A stretch of 64,000 bases of DNA from Bradyrhizobium diazoefficiens (GTDB lineage Bacteria > Pseudomonadota > Alphaproteobacteria > Rhizobiales > Xanthobacteraceae). The notes beneath the pieces were generated by a model, which did not search any database, was not told where the DNA came from, and worked only from the letters and a program-made list of their open reading frames with translations. This document shows positions 46,455 through 56,156 of the stretch, piece after piece (position 1 is the stretch's first letter; every line of letters starts with the position of its first letter). The stretch covers positions 37,212 to 101,211 of the forward strand of contig NZ_JAFCJE010000012.1 in assembly GCF_018131185.1 (NCBI RefSeq), read 5' to 3'. A program made the position numbers and the translations under genes.

Positions 46455-46800
46455 ATAGCTTCCGATAAGTCACATGCGCCGTCGCGAACGATGCAGACGC
46501 GATCATCGATCGCGTAGAACCAGTCATCGAAATTCAGCTTGAACGACTTTCCATCGCCTTGAGGCGTATCGCGCGTGTATTTCCAATGGAAGGCACAACC
46601 GGCCTGCTCGCCGGTGGCTTCACCTTCCAGGCGATTTTCATAGCCGGTGTACTGACCTTCACCTAGCTTGTGAACGGTCCAGCGCAGCGTGTCGCTATGA
46701 CCCTCGTCGAAGGTGTAGGTTACGGTCAGGACGACAGTGTCGGTGTCCGCGTCCAGCTCGTCATGAGCCGTGATCGTCGCGCGCTTCAGAAGCCCGTCTG
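46455..46800 (-). pseudogene. Decayed copy of the DUF3833-like gene (copy B)
   Basis: About 345 bp match the intact gene at 43736-44212 from its C-terminal end back to roughly residue 48. A deletion of about 32 bases near the C-terminal end (compare GCCGTCGCGAACG here) breaks the frame, and the N-terminal part is absent. It fills most of the gap 46338-46853. Confidence 0.88.
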
Positions 46801-46853
46801 CGCGCTACGGTTTCTCCGCCGGAATCCGACCGCCCAGATCCCTTTTCAGATAC

Positions 46854-47132
46854 TCACGGTGATCGGTGGTGAAAGCCGTGGTGCTGGGCAACGCCAGGCG
46901 TTGTCTCATAAGCCCTGTTGAGTCCAAACAAGGGAGCCGCGCCGCCAGGGCGTTCCAGGCCCGTTCTGCCTGCTGGCGTCAGTTCGCAGTCATTCAACAC
47001 ATCCCGATCGGGATATTGCGCCTGAAACGAATCTGGATCTTGAGTCGCCCACAATGGGCACTGGGCGCTTGCAGAGCTTATCGCGCCAATCGACATAATC
47101 GATGCAATAACAAAGGTCCTGAATCCAGTCAT
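46854..47132 (-). CDS. Small exported hypothetical protein
   Basis: A 92-residue protein with a clear signal peptide (MTGFRTFVIASIMSIGAISSASAQC). The mature part has two cysteines (CPLWATQ, NDCELTPAGRTG) and a histidine-rich tail. The second ATG (47132) was chosen because AGGA lies eight bases upstream of it. No family is recognised. Confidence 0.65.
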   Translation of the reverse strand: MTGFRTFVIASIMSIGAISSASAQCPLWATQDPDSFQAQYPDRDVLNDCELTPAGRTGLERPGGAAPLFGLNRAYETTPGVAQHHGFHHRSP

Positions 47133-47468
47133 GGTCATGCTCCTAACGGCTGTTGTTGTTGTGCGGAGCATTCGCGCTGGTTCGAATCGGCTGCTCTGTT
47201 GAGCGCGTTTCCTTCGAGTTTTTTGGATGAACATTAGGTGGGTATGCGCTCGGGAAAAACACGCTGTGAAAAATCACAGCTGCGCGAATGGCAAATCGGT
47301 ATGCTCACGCTTGCGTGACGCACACCCGCATCCCCGCGTGTCTGAAGTCGCGTCACATCGGACACATTCGCCAAAGTCGCTCCAGCATCGGCTGCTGAGT
47401 GCAGACTCCATGCGATATCGAATATGATCACCAGAACCAGGTCATAATCCGTACGAGGGATGGGGTGG
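47133..47468. other. Intergenic stretch with an 18-bp palindrome
   Basis: No gene is visible. Arms GCTGTGA and TCACAGC with four A's between them (47263-47280) resemble a CRP/FNR-type site with shortened spacing. The target would most likely be the exported protein gene at 47132, though the role is unproven. Confidence 0.45.
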
Positions 47469-47720
47469 TTAACACCCCTCGCCGCCGACTTGGCGCCCTT
47501 CGAGCGCGGCGAGATTGGCCCCACCTATTCCGAGCCGCGCTAACCGCTTGCGGATCTCCGCGATTTCGCGGTGATCCGCGCGCGTGACGAAATCGATCGC
47601 AAGGCGTCCTGCGCTGCTCGGTCGGCCCCGGCCGTTTTTGGTCACGACAATTCCGGTGCTTGACAGTATCCCGACGGCTTTGAAGTCGCCGGCCAGCATT
47701 GGGGCTTCGTCTGGCTCCGC
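47469..47720. pseudogene. Composite remnant: TetR start, promoter piece and oxidoreductase fragment
   Basis: From about 47640 rightward the sequence reads GGTCACGACAATTCCGGTG, then CTTGACAGT, then directly CCGACGGCTTTGAAGTCGCC to about 47690. The first part matches the start and upstream region of the TetR gene at 60719; the last matches the interior of the oxidoreductase at about 61230-61275. Hence some 490 bp of the module are deleted. On the minus side a short frame continues from the TetR start into unrelated sequence down to 47469. Confidence 0.75.
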
Positions 47721-47743
47721 GCAAGGATAGCTTGCCAATTGCA

Positions 47744-50665
47744 TCAACGCCATTTCGGGGTCATTTTCTTGGGAGTTTTCACGCCGCTTGTCCCGGCCTC
47801 CAGCTGAGTCAACAGTCGGGACGCACGAACAAGGTCTTTCGTACCGAACCCTTCGGTGAATTCATCGAAAATCGGAGCGAGCAATCGAACCGCCTTCATC
47901 TCGCGGTCCGTCGCCGCCCAATGAGTGGCGAGGTCGGTGGCGATCCGAAGCGCGAAGGTCAACGCGCCGATGGCGCGAGCTTCAACCAGCGCCTGTTGTA
48001 GCAGCTTCTCGGCGCGGACTGTTTCGCCGGCATGGAGAAGGATCGATGCATTGACCCGCAAGAGTTCCGAGCGGCACCAGCGCTCGCCCTGTCGTTCCTG
48101 ATAGTCGATGGCTCGCCTGATGGCGTCGCGCGCTGGCGCGATCCGCCCTTGCCGCAGATATGCGCTAGCGAGGAAACCCAGATAGCTGCCGATCCGCATC
48201 AGGAAGCGGCATTCGATCAGTTCGTCAATCGCGGCTCGGATATCCTCCAACGCGTGCGGATCGCCGCGCAAGTCGCGCAGGCAGGCGGAGAAATAGCGCT
48301 CGACCGCAACCCAGCGCGAGATGCGCTCGCGTTCGAGATTGCGACGCAGCCGTTCTGTGAAGATCTCAAGCGCGCCAAGATCGCCGGTTTCGAGCGAGAT
48401 AGGCAGTGCGGCGAGCCCAAATGCATTCGATTGCGAGACCCAATGGCCCCCGCGGTCCGCAGCCTCAACGGCCTCGCGCGCCAGTCTGGTGGCGTAGTCG
48501 GCTTGCCCCTGCATCCACGCGACGAAGGGCAGGTTGAAGCGCACGGCGACGAAGCGGTAGACCTCGTTCGCATCCTTGCGCGAGCGGCCCTCGGCCAGCG
48601 AACGGGTTGCCGCGAGCCGATCGAGAACCGGGCGGCTCTTGCTCAATTCGCCTGCAAAGGCGCGGGCCCATGCCAGGGCCCTGTCGGCTTCGGATGTCGC
48701 CGTCGAATCGTGCGCCCGGTCGGCCAGCGAGGTGGCCTCCTCAAGATAGGTGATGGCGCGCGCGACTTCGCCGATCTGCAGCAGATAAAACGCAAAACCC
48801 ACCAGCGCCCGCTGCTTATACTCGATGCTGTCGGCGCGTCTCGCGAAGGCGATCGCATCAAGCCACGCGACCTCGTTCTCATTCGAAATCTTGCGGGCGT
48901 AGAAGAGGCTCCATCCGACCGCACAGGCGAGCTTTGCTTTCGACAGATCGTCGCAGGCGACGCTCTTGGCCAAAGCGAGCGCGCTCTCCAGCCGCGCCTG
49001 CGCCTCCGACAAGATGAAGGTTTCCGACCACAGGGGGATCGCCGCAACCGCAAGCCTGATGCCGAGGATCGCATCGCCCTGCTCGCCGAACGACCATGAC
49101 AGCGCGGTTCTCAGATCGGCTATGCGGCCGAGGTAGCGCTCGGTCCAATCGGCCGGCTCGCGCCAGTTCCACTCTTCCTCGGACTGCTCGAACAGCGCAA
49201 GCATGCGCTCGGCATGGCGGCGCGGCGCCCTGCCGCACGCCGGATCGCCCTGACGCCGCTCGGCCGCATAACGGCGTGTGCTGTCGAGCAGCCGGTAGCA
49301 CAGGCTCGCGCCCCGGGCCTGCGCGCTCAACAGGGATTTGGCGACGAGGCTGCCGAGTCCGGTCACGACGTCGACTGGCGTGAGCCCGGACGCTTCCGCG
49401 ACGAAGACCGCATCCTCGGCCTCGAATCCGTCACTGAATACGGACAGCAGCGCGAAAAGCCTGGCTTCCCTCTGCGACAGCAGCCGGAAGCTCCACTCAA
49501 TCGTCGCCATCAGGGTCTCATGGCGCGGCGGCGCGTCGTCGGTCCCGGCGGCGCTAAAGCCGAGCTTCTGATCGAGAATGACCAACAGCTCCCGCGGCGT
49601 GAACCTGCCGATCTGAGCCGCAGCCAATTCGATGGCGAGTGGGAGTCCGTCCAACGAGTGGCAGACCGCGGCGATGGCTTGGCAATCATCGTCGACAAAC
49701 TCGTAGTCAGCCCATTCGGCGGCGCGGCGGACGAACAACTCCACCGCCGGGAACCTGACAGCCTGATCAACCGACAGCCCCAGCCCAGATCTCGGAGAAG
49801 CGAGAGCGCCAAGCCGCACGACATGCTCGGAGGTGTTGCCGAGCGGCTCGCGACTCGTCGCAAGCAGCCGGGACGGCGATGTGTCCGTCGTGAACTTGCT
49901 GGCGAAGATCGTGGCGGCGGGCAGCACATGCTCGCAATTGTCGAGGATGAGCAGCATCTGCCGCGGCCTCAGATAGTCGAGGACAGCAGCCAGACCAATG
50001 TCCGTATTGCCCCTGATACCGAGTGCCGTCACCAGCGCCGCGCCGAACAGAGTAGGATCTGAGATCGTAGCGAGATCGACGAAGCAGATGCCGTCGCGAT
50101 ACCTTGATGCAAACCCTTGGGCGACGGCCACCGCCACGGTCGTCTTCCCGATCCCTCCTGCGCCGGCCAGGGTCACGTGCCTGTCCTCAGCGAGCAGATC
50201 GGCGATTTCGACGATGTCGGCTTCGCGTCCGACGATGCCGCGCGGCAATGGCGGATGGGAATGGGGGAGCGGATCGGCCAGCGTAGGCTCCTCCTCGATC
50301 TCGCCGATGACGGCCTGGACATCGGCGATGAATTTGTACCCGCGCCGCGCCACGGTCGCGATGTAGATGGGCTCGATCTGGGTGTCTCCCAGCGAGCGCC
50401 GCAAGCTCCACATATTGACCTTAAGATTGCTGTCGTGGAGGAACGTGCCCGGCCAGGCTGCCGCCATCAGCTCGTTCTTGGTGACTAGCTCGCCACGGCG
50501 CTCCACCAGCAGCCGCAAGAGCTCGAACGCGCGTCCGCCCAGTTTGACGGGACGCCCGTCGAGAAGGAGCAATTGGCGGCGGGGTATCAGTCGAAATGGG
50601 CCGAAGCAGTAGGTGAGCTCCCGCCGGCCTGTGCCCCGTTGTCGTGCCTCCGTGGCAGCCCGCAT
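47744..50665 (-). CDS. Winged-helix / NB-ARC ATPase / TPR regulator (STAND type)
   Basis: A 973-residue signal-transduction ATPase. Residues about 15-115 form an OmpR-type winged helix (RAFELLRLLVERRGELVTKNEL). Residues about 140-430 form an NB-ARC NTPase (Walker A GAGGIGKTTVAVAVA; LLILDNCEHV; LATSREPLG; GLPLAIELAAAQ). The remaining half is helical repeat of TPR type. Such proteins bind an effector through the repeats, hydrolyse nucleotide and control transcription. The target genes are unknown; the nearest unit is the monooxygenase-VOC-reductase set upstream on the same strand. Confidence 0.9.
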   Translation of the reverse strand: MRAATEARQRGTGRRELTYCFGPFRLIPRRQLLLLDGRPVKLGGRAFELLRLLVERRGELVTKNELMAAAWPGTFLHDSNLKVNMWSLRRSLGDTQIEPIYIATVARRGYKFIADVQAVIGEIEEEPTLADPLPHSHPPLPRGIVGREADIVEIADLLAEDRHVTLAGAGGIGKTTVAVAVAQGFASRYRDGICFVDLATISDPTLFGAALVTALGIRGNTDIGLAAVLDYLRPRQMLLILDNCEHVLPAATIFASKFTTDTSPSRLLATSREPLGNTSEHVVRLGALASPRSGLGLSVDQAVRFPAVELFVRRAAEWADYEFVDDDCQAIAAVCHSLDGLPLAIELAAAQIGRFTPRELLVILDQKLGFSAAGTDDAPPRHETLMATIEWSFRLLSQREARLFALLSVFSDGFEAEDAVFVAEASGLTPVDVVTGLGSLVAKSLLSAQARGASLCYRLLDSTRRYAAERRQGDPACGRAPRRHAERMLALFEQSEEEWNWREPADWTERYLGRIADLRTALSWSFGEQGDAILGIRLAVAAIPLWSETFILSEAQARLESALALAKSVACDDLSKAKLACAVGWSLFYARKISNENEVAWLDAIAFARRADSIEYKQRALVGFAFYLLQIGEVARAITYLEEATSLADRAHDSTATSEADRALAWARAFAGELSKSRPVLDRLAATRSLAEGRSRKDANEVYRFVAVRFNLPFVAWMQGQADYATRLAREAVEAADRGGHWVSQSNAFGLAALPISLETGDLGALEIFTERLRRNLERERISRWVAVERYFSACLRDLRGDPHALEDIRAAIDELIECRFLMRIGSYLGFLASAYLRQGRIAPARDAIRRAIDYQERQGERWCRSELLRVNASILLHAGETVRAEKLLQQALVEARAIGALTFALRIATDLATHWAATDREMKAVRLLAPIFDEFTEGFGTKDLVRASRLLTQLEAGTSGVKTPKKMTPKWR

Positions 50666-50797
50666 TGATCATTGCCAATCGATCGAACGATCGACCGGTA
50701 TTATCATGCACTGCAATATTATTGAAGAGAACCCTTCTGAGTTCGTACGATTTGCCGCAGGGCAATACGACCAAACGCGCGTGGGAGGACGGTCGGG

Positions 50798-51217
50798 CTA
50801 TTTTTTGGGCTTGCCGAGAATGGCCATGCGCATGACTTCGACGCCGCCATCGGCAAGTTCCGGAAGCTTGGCGAACCACTCCTTCACATAAGGCATTGCA
50901 TTGTGTGCATCGAAATCGGCCTGGCTGGCGAACACTTCGTAGAAGATGAAGTGTCCGGGCTTGGCGCGGTCTTCCTGAAGGAAATAGATCAAGTTCTTGG
51001 GATCGCTGCGGACCAGGTCGATCAGCGGCAAGGTGGCGGCGCGCAGCATGTCTTCCTTTCCAGGCTTGGCACGCACCTGGGCCACCACGGAATATGCACC
51101 CTCCGGGATTTCCTGATAGTGCACGCGCGGCGCTTCCTGAGCCACAGCCGGAAGCGTTGCTGACGGCATAGAGGCGATCAGCAGGGCAGCGAACGAGTTA
51201 CGGACGAGAGTTTGCAT
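50798..51217 (-). CDS. Exported antibiotic-biosynthesis-monooxygenase-domain (ABM) protein
   Basis: A 139-residue protein with a signal peptide (MQTLVRNSFAALLIASMPSATLPAVAQ) followed by an ABM ferredoxin-like fold (YSVVAQVRAKPGKEDMLRAA; FIFYEVFASQADFDAH). The family includes quinol monooxygenases and heme oxygenases, as well as proteins of unknown role. An exported ABM is less usual. It is the last gene of a minus-strand group running from 54038. Confidence 0.85.
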   Translation of the reverse strand: MQTLVRNSFAALLIASMPSATLPAVAQEAPRVHYQEIPEGAYSVVAQVRAKPGKEDMLRAATLPLIDLVRSDPKNLIYFLQEDRAKPGHFIFYEVFASQADFDAHNAMPYVKEWFAKLPELADGGVEVMRMAILGKPKK

Positions 51218-51291
51218 CGCGAAGTCCTTGACAGGTGATTGTATCGCCGGTGACCAGCGAGGGCGCCGACAGCCGCCCGCCGCACGAGCGT

Positions 51292-52125
51292 CTAGCGCAC
51301 GATCTTCTGTTGCCGTTTTGCCAAGGCCTCGCTGAAGCGCTTCTTGACCGGACCGAGCGCCTTGACGAATTCGAGCTGCTCGCCCTCTGGTCCCTTGCAG
51401 TAGATCAGCTCCCAGCCGTTCGATGGTTCGGCGGTTACCCGGTTCGTGTTGGTATTGCGGGGCGCGGCCTTGCGATCCGCCTCCGTCATGACGCGGATGG
51501 TGCGGTTCGCTCTCACCTGCGTCATGCCGCGGCGCGCCGATTCCGCTTCGAGATCGGCAATGAACTTGTTGAAGTCGACATCGTCGCGAACATAGAAGCA
51601 GATATGCATCATGCGCGGGAAAGCAGGGCTCATGTGCTCCACCGGTTCGGCGAAGCTCTTCGCGCTGCCGATGGGCTGATCAGCCTCGCGATATTGCAGC
51701 AGTTCCAGCACCATGTTGTCGAACTGGATGAAGCGGACATCGAGCCGCTGTGCCCCGCTTCGCAAGTCGGGCACGCCAATGGTTCGCGGATTGACCCCGC
51801 GTGCGTTCGCCTCGATCTCCTGGTCGGCCAGCAGCGTGTTCTGCACCCCGTCGCCCTGGAAGTCGCCGTGCCGGAACACCTCGGTGCCGCCAAGAACCTC
51901 CGTGTAGAACTGGTACGCCCGTTCCATGTTCTGGACCGTCAGCCCGAAATGCTGGACTCCCTGGAGCCGCGCGCCGAGCGGCGCCTCGTCGCGCTCGGCC
52001 TCCTGTGCCGCGGCGCGTGCGTCGATTGCCGTGCCGGTGACGAGGCCCGTGACGACGGCGGCGCCGGCGGTCTGAAGCAAGGCGCGGCGACCCATGTCGG
52101 TGGGGTTGTCGTTTTCATCTGTCAT
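51292..52125 (-). CDS. VOC-family (glyoxalase/dioxygenase fold) protein with twin-arginine signal
   Basis: A 277-residue protein. An N-terminal twin-arginine signal (MGRRALLQTAGAAVVTGLVTG) precedes two VOC modules (VQHFGLTVQNMERAYQFYTEVLGG near 60; MMHICFYVRDDVDFNKFI near 168). VOC enzymes use a metal to act on small molecules such as methylglyoxal adducts or catechols. Reaction unknown. It sits between the ABM gene and the aldo/keto reductase gene. Confidence 0.87.
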   Translation of the reverse strand: MTDENDNPTDMGRRALLQTAGAAVVTGLVTGTAIDARAAAQEAERDEAPLGARLQGVQHFGLTVQNMERAYQFYTEVLGGTEVFRHGDFQGDGVQNTLLADQEIEANARGVNPRTIGVPDLRSGAQRLDVRFIQFDNMVLELLQYREADQPIGSAKSFAEPVEHMSPAFPRMMHICFYVRDDVDFNKFIADLEAESARRGMTQVRANRTIRVMTEADRKAAPRNTNTNRVTAEPSNGWELIYCKGPEGEQLEFVKALGPVKKRFSEALAKRQQKIVR

Positions 52126-52216
52126 GTTGCTCTCCTTGGTCGTTCGGTGGATTGGTCTGCCTTGTCCTGCCGGCCGGAGCAGCGCCTGGCCGAGGTGACG
52201 TGCCGCCCTCGAGCTT

Positions 52217-53230
52217 TCAATCAGCGGCGGGAAGCGGAGCTGCGGGGCTGACCAGCCCCTCGGAGCGGAGCTCGCGCCAGAAGTCCGCCGGGATGGCCTC
52301 CTCGAACGCCGCGCGATCCTCGGCGATGCGCCCCGGACGGCTCGCTCCGGGAATGACGGCAGCCACCACCGGGTTGGCCAGCGCGAACTGCAGGCCTGCC
52401 GCCTTCATGCTGATGCCGTAGCGGTCGGCGATCGCCTTGATCCGCGCCACCTTGTTGAGGATTTCCGCCGGCGCCGGGGCATATTCGAAGTTCGGACCGC
52501 CGACGAGCGCGCCAGAACTGTAGGGGCCGCCGACGACGATCGCGAGCTCGTGCTCGGCGACCATGGGCATCACCCGCTGCAGCGCCCCTGCATGGTCGAG
52601 CAGCGTGTAGCGGCCCGCGAGCAGGAAGCCGTCGGGGCGCGGCTCTTCGAGCGCGAGCAGCAGCTCGATCGGCTCGACCCGGTTGACGCCGAGGCCCCAC
52701 GCCTTGATCACGCCTTCGTCGCGCAGCCGGTCGAGCGCCTTGAACGCGCCCGTGCGCGCGCTTTCGAAGACCGAAAGCCACTCGTCGCCGTAGAAATCCT
52801 GCGCCACGTCATGCACGAAGACGATGTCGATGTGGGACGTAGCAAGCCGCTTCAGACTGTCCTCGATCGAACGCAGCGTCGCGTCCCGGGAATAATCGTT
52901 CACGATCCTGTTCGAACGCCCGTATTTGAACACGCCCCCCTTCTCGCCGAGCTCGCGGGCGCCGACATCCTCGATCTCGTCCAGGATCAATCTTCCGACC
53001 TTGGTGCTGACGACATAATCGCTTCGCGGCCGGCCTCCGAGCGCCGCGCCCATGCGGATCTCGGCAAGGCCCGCGCCATAGAAGGGCGCGGTGTCGAAAT
53101 AGCGGATGCCGTCGTCCCATGCCGCATTCACGGTCGCGAGCGCTTCCTGCTCCGGGATGTCGCGAAACATGTTGCCGAGCGGCGCCGCGCCGAAACCCAG
53201 TCTTCCCGGCAGAATATCCTTGAGGCCCAC
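52217..53230 (-). CDS. Aldo/keto reductase
   Basis: A 337-residue NAD(P)H-dependent reductase with the AKR signature set (GIRYFDTAPFYGAG near 45, catalytic Tyr; lysine in VVSTKVGRL; HDVAQDFYG region; NADP segment in AAVIPGASRPGRIAED). It resembles the D-threo-aldose/pyridoxal dehydrogenase branch. GTG at 53230 with AAGGACT upstream was preferred over the ATG at 53308, which would overlap the upstream gene. Substrate unknown. Confidence 0.87.
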   Translation of the reverse strand: MGLKDILPGRLGFGAAPLGNMFRDIPEQEALATVNAAWDDGIRYFDTAPFYGAGLAEIRMGAALGGRPRSDYVVSTKVGRLILDEIEDVGARELGEKGGVFKYGRSNRIVNDYSRDATLRSIEDSLKRLATSHIDIVFVHDVAQDFYGDEWLSVFESARTGAFKALDRLRDEGVIKAWGLGVNRVEPIELLLALEEPRPDGFLLAGRYTLLDHAGALQRVMPMVAEHELAIVVGGPYSSGALVGGPNFEYAPAPAEILNKVARIKAIADRYGISMKAAGLQFALANPVVAAVIPGASRPGRIAEDRAAFEEAIPADFWRELRSEGLVSPAAPLPAAD

Positions 53231-53282
53231 GTTGCGAGTCCTTGTGTGGCTGCTGAACAATCCGTACGCCGTCCGGCCGGTC

Positions 53283-54038
53283 TCAGTCGGTCGCGGATGT
53301 GTCGGCACTTCTGATGAACGCCGCGACCTCGCGGGGATGCGACAGCATCACCGCGTGGCTGCTTTTCATCTCCGTCACTTTCGCGCCCGAGCGCTTGGCC
53401 ATGGTGCGTTGCGCGGTCGGCGGGATCATGTGATCCTCGCTCGTGACCATGTAATAGGTCGGCTTCGTCTTCCAGGCCACGCGGTCGACCTTGGTCTGCA
53501 CCGCCTGCAATCCCCACGGCAATTGCGCGGCACCCATGAAGCGGGTCGTCGCGATGTCGACGTCGGCTGCGAAAGAGGCAGGGAATTTATCGCGGTCGAC
53601 GAGGAGATAGTTGCCCTCGGCGACCAGCGGAGCCTTGTGCTCGCCGGCGGGCACCGGCGCTTCCGCCAGCGTGCTGACCGACTCTCCGGCATCGGGCGCA
53701 AACGCCGCGAGATAGACCAGGCTGCGAACCTTCGGATTGTCGCCGGCCTCCGTGATGACCATTCCACCATAGGAATGGCCGACGAGAATGACGGGATGCC
53801 GCGCCTTGGCGATCACGCGCTCGGTCTCGGCGACATCGTCGCGAAGCGAGATCGTCGGCTGCTGGACGACGAGCACTTCATAGCCGGCATTCGCGAGGAC
53901 GTCGTAGGTGTCCTTCCAGCCCGAGCCATCGACGAAGGCACCATGGACAAGGACGACGGATACGGTCTTCTCGGCCGCGATCGCGGGGAGGGCCATTGTG
54001 ATCGACATTGCGGCAAGCGCAGGGACGAACATCTTCAT
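53283..54038 (-). CDS. Exported alpha/beta hydrolase
   Basis: A 251-residue protein. The ATG at 54038 (GGAGCC upstream) opens a signal peptide (MFVPALAAMSITMALPAIAA). The nucleophile elbow is GHSYGG, the oxyanion loop VLVHGAFVDGSGW, and the late histidine KSSHAVMLSHP. It resembles EstC/pyrethroid-hydrolase-like esterases. It heads the minus-strand group hydrolase-reductase-VOC-ABM and is divergent from an AraC regulator. Confidence 0.88.
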   Translation of the reverse strand: MKMFVPALAAMSITMALPAIAAEKTVSVVLVHGAFVDGSGWKDTYDVLANAGYEVLVVQQPTISLRDDVAETERVIAKARHPVILVGHSYGGMVITEAGDNPKVRSLVYLAAFAPDAGESVSTLAEAPVPAGEHKAPLVAEGNYLLVDRDKFPASFAADVDIATTRFMGAAQLPWGLQAVQTKVDRVAWKTKPTYYMVTSEDHMIPPTAQRTMAKRSGAKVTEMKSSHAVMLSHPREVAAFIRSADTSATD

Positions 54039-54377
54039 ACCAGGCTCCGATCTCCGAGACGGCGGCATTGCCGTTGATGGATGCTTCCCTAGCGCTCGCA
54101 AGCACTGCGGTATTTCCGATTCCTGCGCGATGACCGACGCATCTTGCTCAACCGCGGCGAGATCGGCTTTTCAAAGCCGCGCGCGCCGCGCTCCAAGCCC
54201 TTGCTTTACCTGGCTTTTACCTCTTTTAACCGCGCCGCCTCTGGACTTCGCGATCGCCGCTTGTGAGAAATTCGCGATCGGCGTGGCAGCGGCCGGGGCT
54301 GCAACTCATCACCGGATGGAATGATCGCTCGATCGCGATACGGGACCGGGATTCGCCGCAACGAAGCGGAGGTCGTG
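54039..54377. other. Regulatory gap between the hydrolase group and AraC
   Basis: 339 bp without a gene. It includes close direct repeats GCTTTACCT and GCTTTTACCT (about 54204-54222), an arrangement compatible with an AraC-type site. Promoters for both divergent units should be here. Confidence 0.4.
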
Positions 54378-55313
54378 ATGGCGCTCGTGACGCATGGAGA
54401 TCAGAAGTACAAGAACAGCGAGAAGCTCGCGGAGGCCAACGACTGGCCGGGGCTGAGCATCGAGCATCGCAAGTTCGAGGCAGGGCGCCAGGCAACGCCC
54501 GTTCCCATCTGCACCGAGCTCGTCATGCTGCTGTCGGGCGGCGGCATGGTGTGCCGCGCCGGCAACGGCACAGTCCAGAAGAGCTTCGCCCGGCCGGGCA
54601 TGAGCTACCTCGTTCCGGTGGGGACGCAGGAGAGCCATCTCGAGCTTTCGGACCGGATGGAGTGTCTTCATCTCTATCTCCCGCCGGCGCTGCTGGACCA
54701 GAGCGCGCTTGCGGACTTCAATATCGATCCGGCAAAGATCGAGATCGCCTACGCCCACGGTCTGACGGACCAGGTGCTCTTCCACATCTGCTCGCCGCTT
54801 CGGGATCTGCTTCACCGTCCGCGCCAGCCGACTGACGCGCTGTTCGTGGAGGGAATTCAAGTAGCGCTCGCGGCGCATCTGCTGGGCAATTATACGATCG
54901 ATCGTTGGCGCGCGCCCGACAGGTCGCCGTCACTCGACCCACGGCGCCTGCAGCGCGTACAGGACTATATCGAGGCTTCTCTGGGAGACGAAATCAGACT
55001 CGAGGACCTGGCGGCTCAGGCCTGCCTCAGCCCCTATCATTTTTCGCGGCTGTTTCGCGAGGCGACCGGACTGTCGCCGCACCGTTACGTGACTGATCGC
55101 CGCGTGCAGGCGGCGCGGCACGAACTTGCGTGCGACCGTCTGTCCTTGGTCGAAATTGCCCTGGAGTTCGGCTTCGGCTCGCAGGCCAACTTCACGCGCG
55201 TGTTCCGCAAGGCCGCCAGTCTCACGCCGGGGCAGTATCGCGAATTGTGCTGCGGTCAGGCCGACGTGAAGAGCGATCGTTCCGATACGGCACTCCGCAG
55301 GGATTGCGCATGA
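54378..55313 (+). CDS. AraC-family transcriptional regulator
   Basis: A 311-residue regulator. The N-terminal half is the effector domain, and the C-terminal 100 residues carry two helix-turn-helices (IRLEDLAAQACLSPYHFSRLF and LSLVEIALEFGFGSQANFTR). GGAGG sits seven bases before the ATG at 54378, so the longer frame from 54321 was not used. It is divergent from the hydrolase-reductase-VOC-ABM group and followed by a DJ-1/PfpI gene, either of which may be its target. Confidence 0.9.
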   Translation: MALVTHGDQKYKNSEKLAEANDWPGLSIEHRKFEAGRQATPVPICTELVMLLSGGGMVCRAGNGTVQKSFARPGMSYLVPVGTQESHLELSDRMECLHLYLPPALLDQSALADFNIDPAKIEIAYAHGLTDQVLFHICSPLRDLLHRPRQPTDALFVEGIQVALAAHLLGNYTIDRWRAPDRSPSLDPRRLQRVQDYIEASLGDEIRLEDLAAQACLSPYHFSRLFREATGLSPHRYVTDRRVQAARHELACDRLSLVEIALEFGFGSQANFTRVFRKAASLTPGQYRELCCGQADVKSDRSDTALRRDCA

Positions 55314-55415
55314 TTCCGCAGGAATCGGAAATGCGGCTCTTGGCTGCCCGGGTATTGTTCTGGCGACGACAGATTTAGCGCTCCGTCCTTTATGGACTTC
55401 TCCAGGAAACGCATC

Positions 55416-56087
55416 ATGACAAAACATGTCCTGTTCATCGTCAGCAACGCAGCGGTGATCGGTCCGAAAAATCGCAAGACGGGCTTCTTCTTCGCTGAAG
55501 TCGCGCATCCGTTCGATGTTCTTGACAAGGCGGGCATCGCCGTTGAGTTCGCTTCCTTAAGAGGTGGATGGACGCCGTATGATGCTTACGACGAGAAAGA
55601 TCCCGCGGAAAAAGCCTTCCTTGAAAGCAAGGCTTTTCTCCGCCTCAATCGCAGCCGCAAACTTGCCGAGGTGGATGCTGCCGATTTTGATGCCATTCTC
55701 GTGCCCGGCGGTCTGGGGCCGATGGTCGATATCCAGCGTAACCCTATCGTTCAGAATGCAATCGTGCGCGCCTGGAGCACGGGCAAGCTCGTGTCTGCCG
55801 TTTGTCATGGTCCGTGCGCGTTTCTCGGGGTGGACCTTGGCGATGGCAGGCCGTTCGTGCAGGGCAGGAAGCTGACTTCGTTCTCGAAGAAGGAAGAGTA
55901 TGATTACGCGCGCGAAGACGTTCCCTACGAACTGGAAGATGCCCTGCGGGCAGAGGGCGCCGGGTATACGTCCGCAGCAAACTGGCAACCGCACGTCGTC
56001 GTCGATGGACGCCTCATCACTGGACAGAATCCGGCCTCAGCTGGGCCCCTGGCAAAAGAGCTGCTGGCAGCACTGAGAGATTTGTAA
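55416..56087 (+). CDS. DJ-1/PfpI-family protein (class I glutamine amidotransferase-like)
   Basis: A 223-residue protein with nucleophile Cys in SAVCHGPCAF (about 130) and GlxI-like features (FFFAEVAHPFDVLDKAGI; NPASAGPLAKELL). Relatives are glyoxalase III, chaperone or stress proteins. The ATG at 55416 with AGGA upstream was chosen. It is the first of three DJ-1/PfpI-type genes within 4.3 kb. Confidence 0.88.
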   Translation: MTKHVLFIVSNAAVIGPKNRKTGFFFAEVAHPFDVLDKAGIAVEFASLRGGWTPYDAYDEKDPAEKAFLESKAFLRLNRSRKLAEVDAADFDAILVPGGLGPMVDIQRNPIVQNAIVRAWSTGKLVSAVCHGPCAFLGVDLGDGRPFVQGRKLTSFSKKEEYDYAREDVPYELEDALRAEGAGYTSAANWQPHVVVDGRLITGQNPASAGPLAKELLAALRDL

Positions 56088-56156
56088 GATAGGCAGGCTA
56101 GCACCGCTGGCTGAAGTCAAGCCAGCAGTCACGCTGAAAAGGTTTGGTCGATCGCG

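Noticed and set aside
46670..46921. 83-codon plus-strand frame
   Set aside because: It lies mostly opposite the decayed DUF3833-like copy and has no protein-like features.
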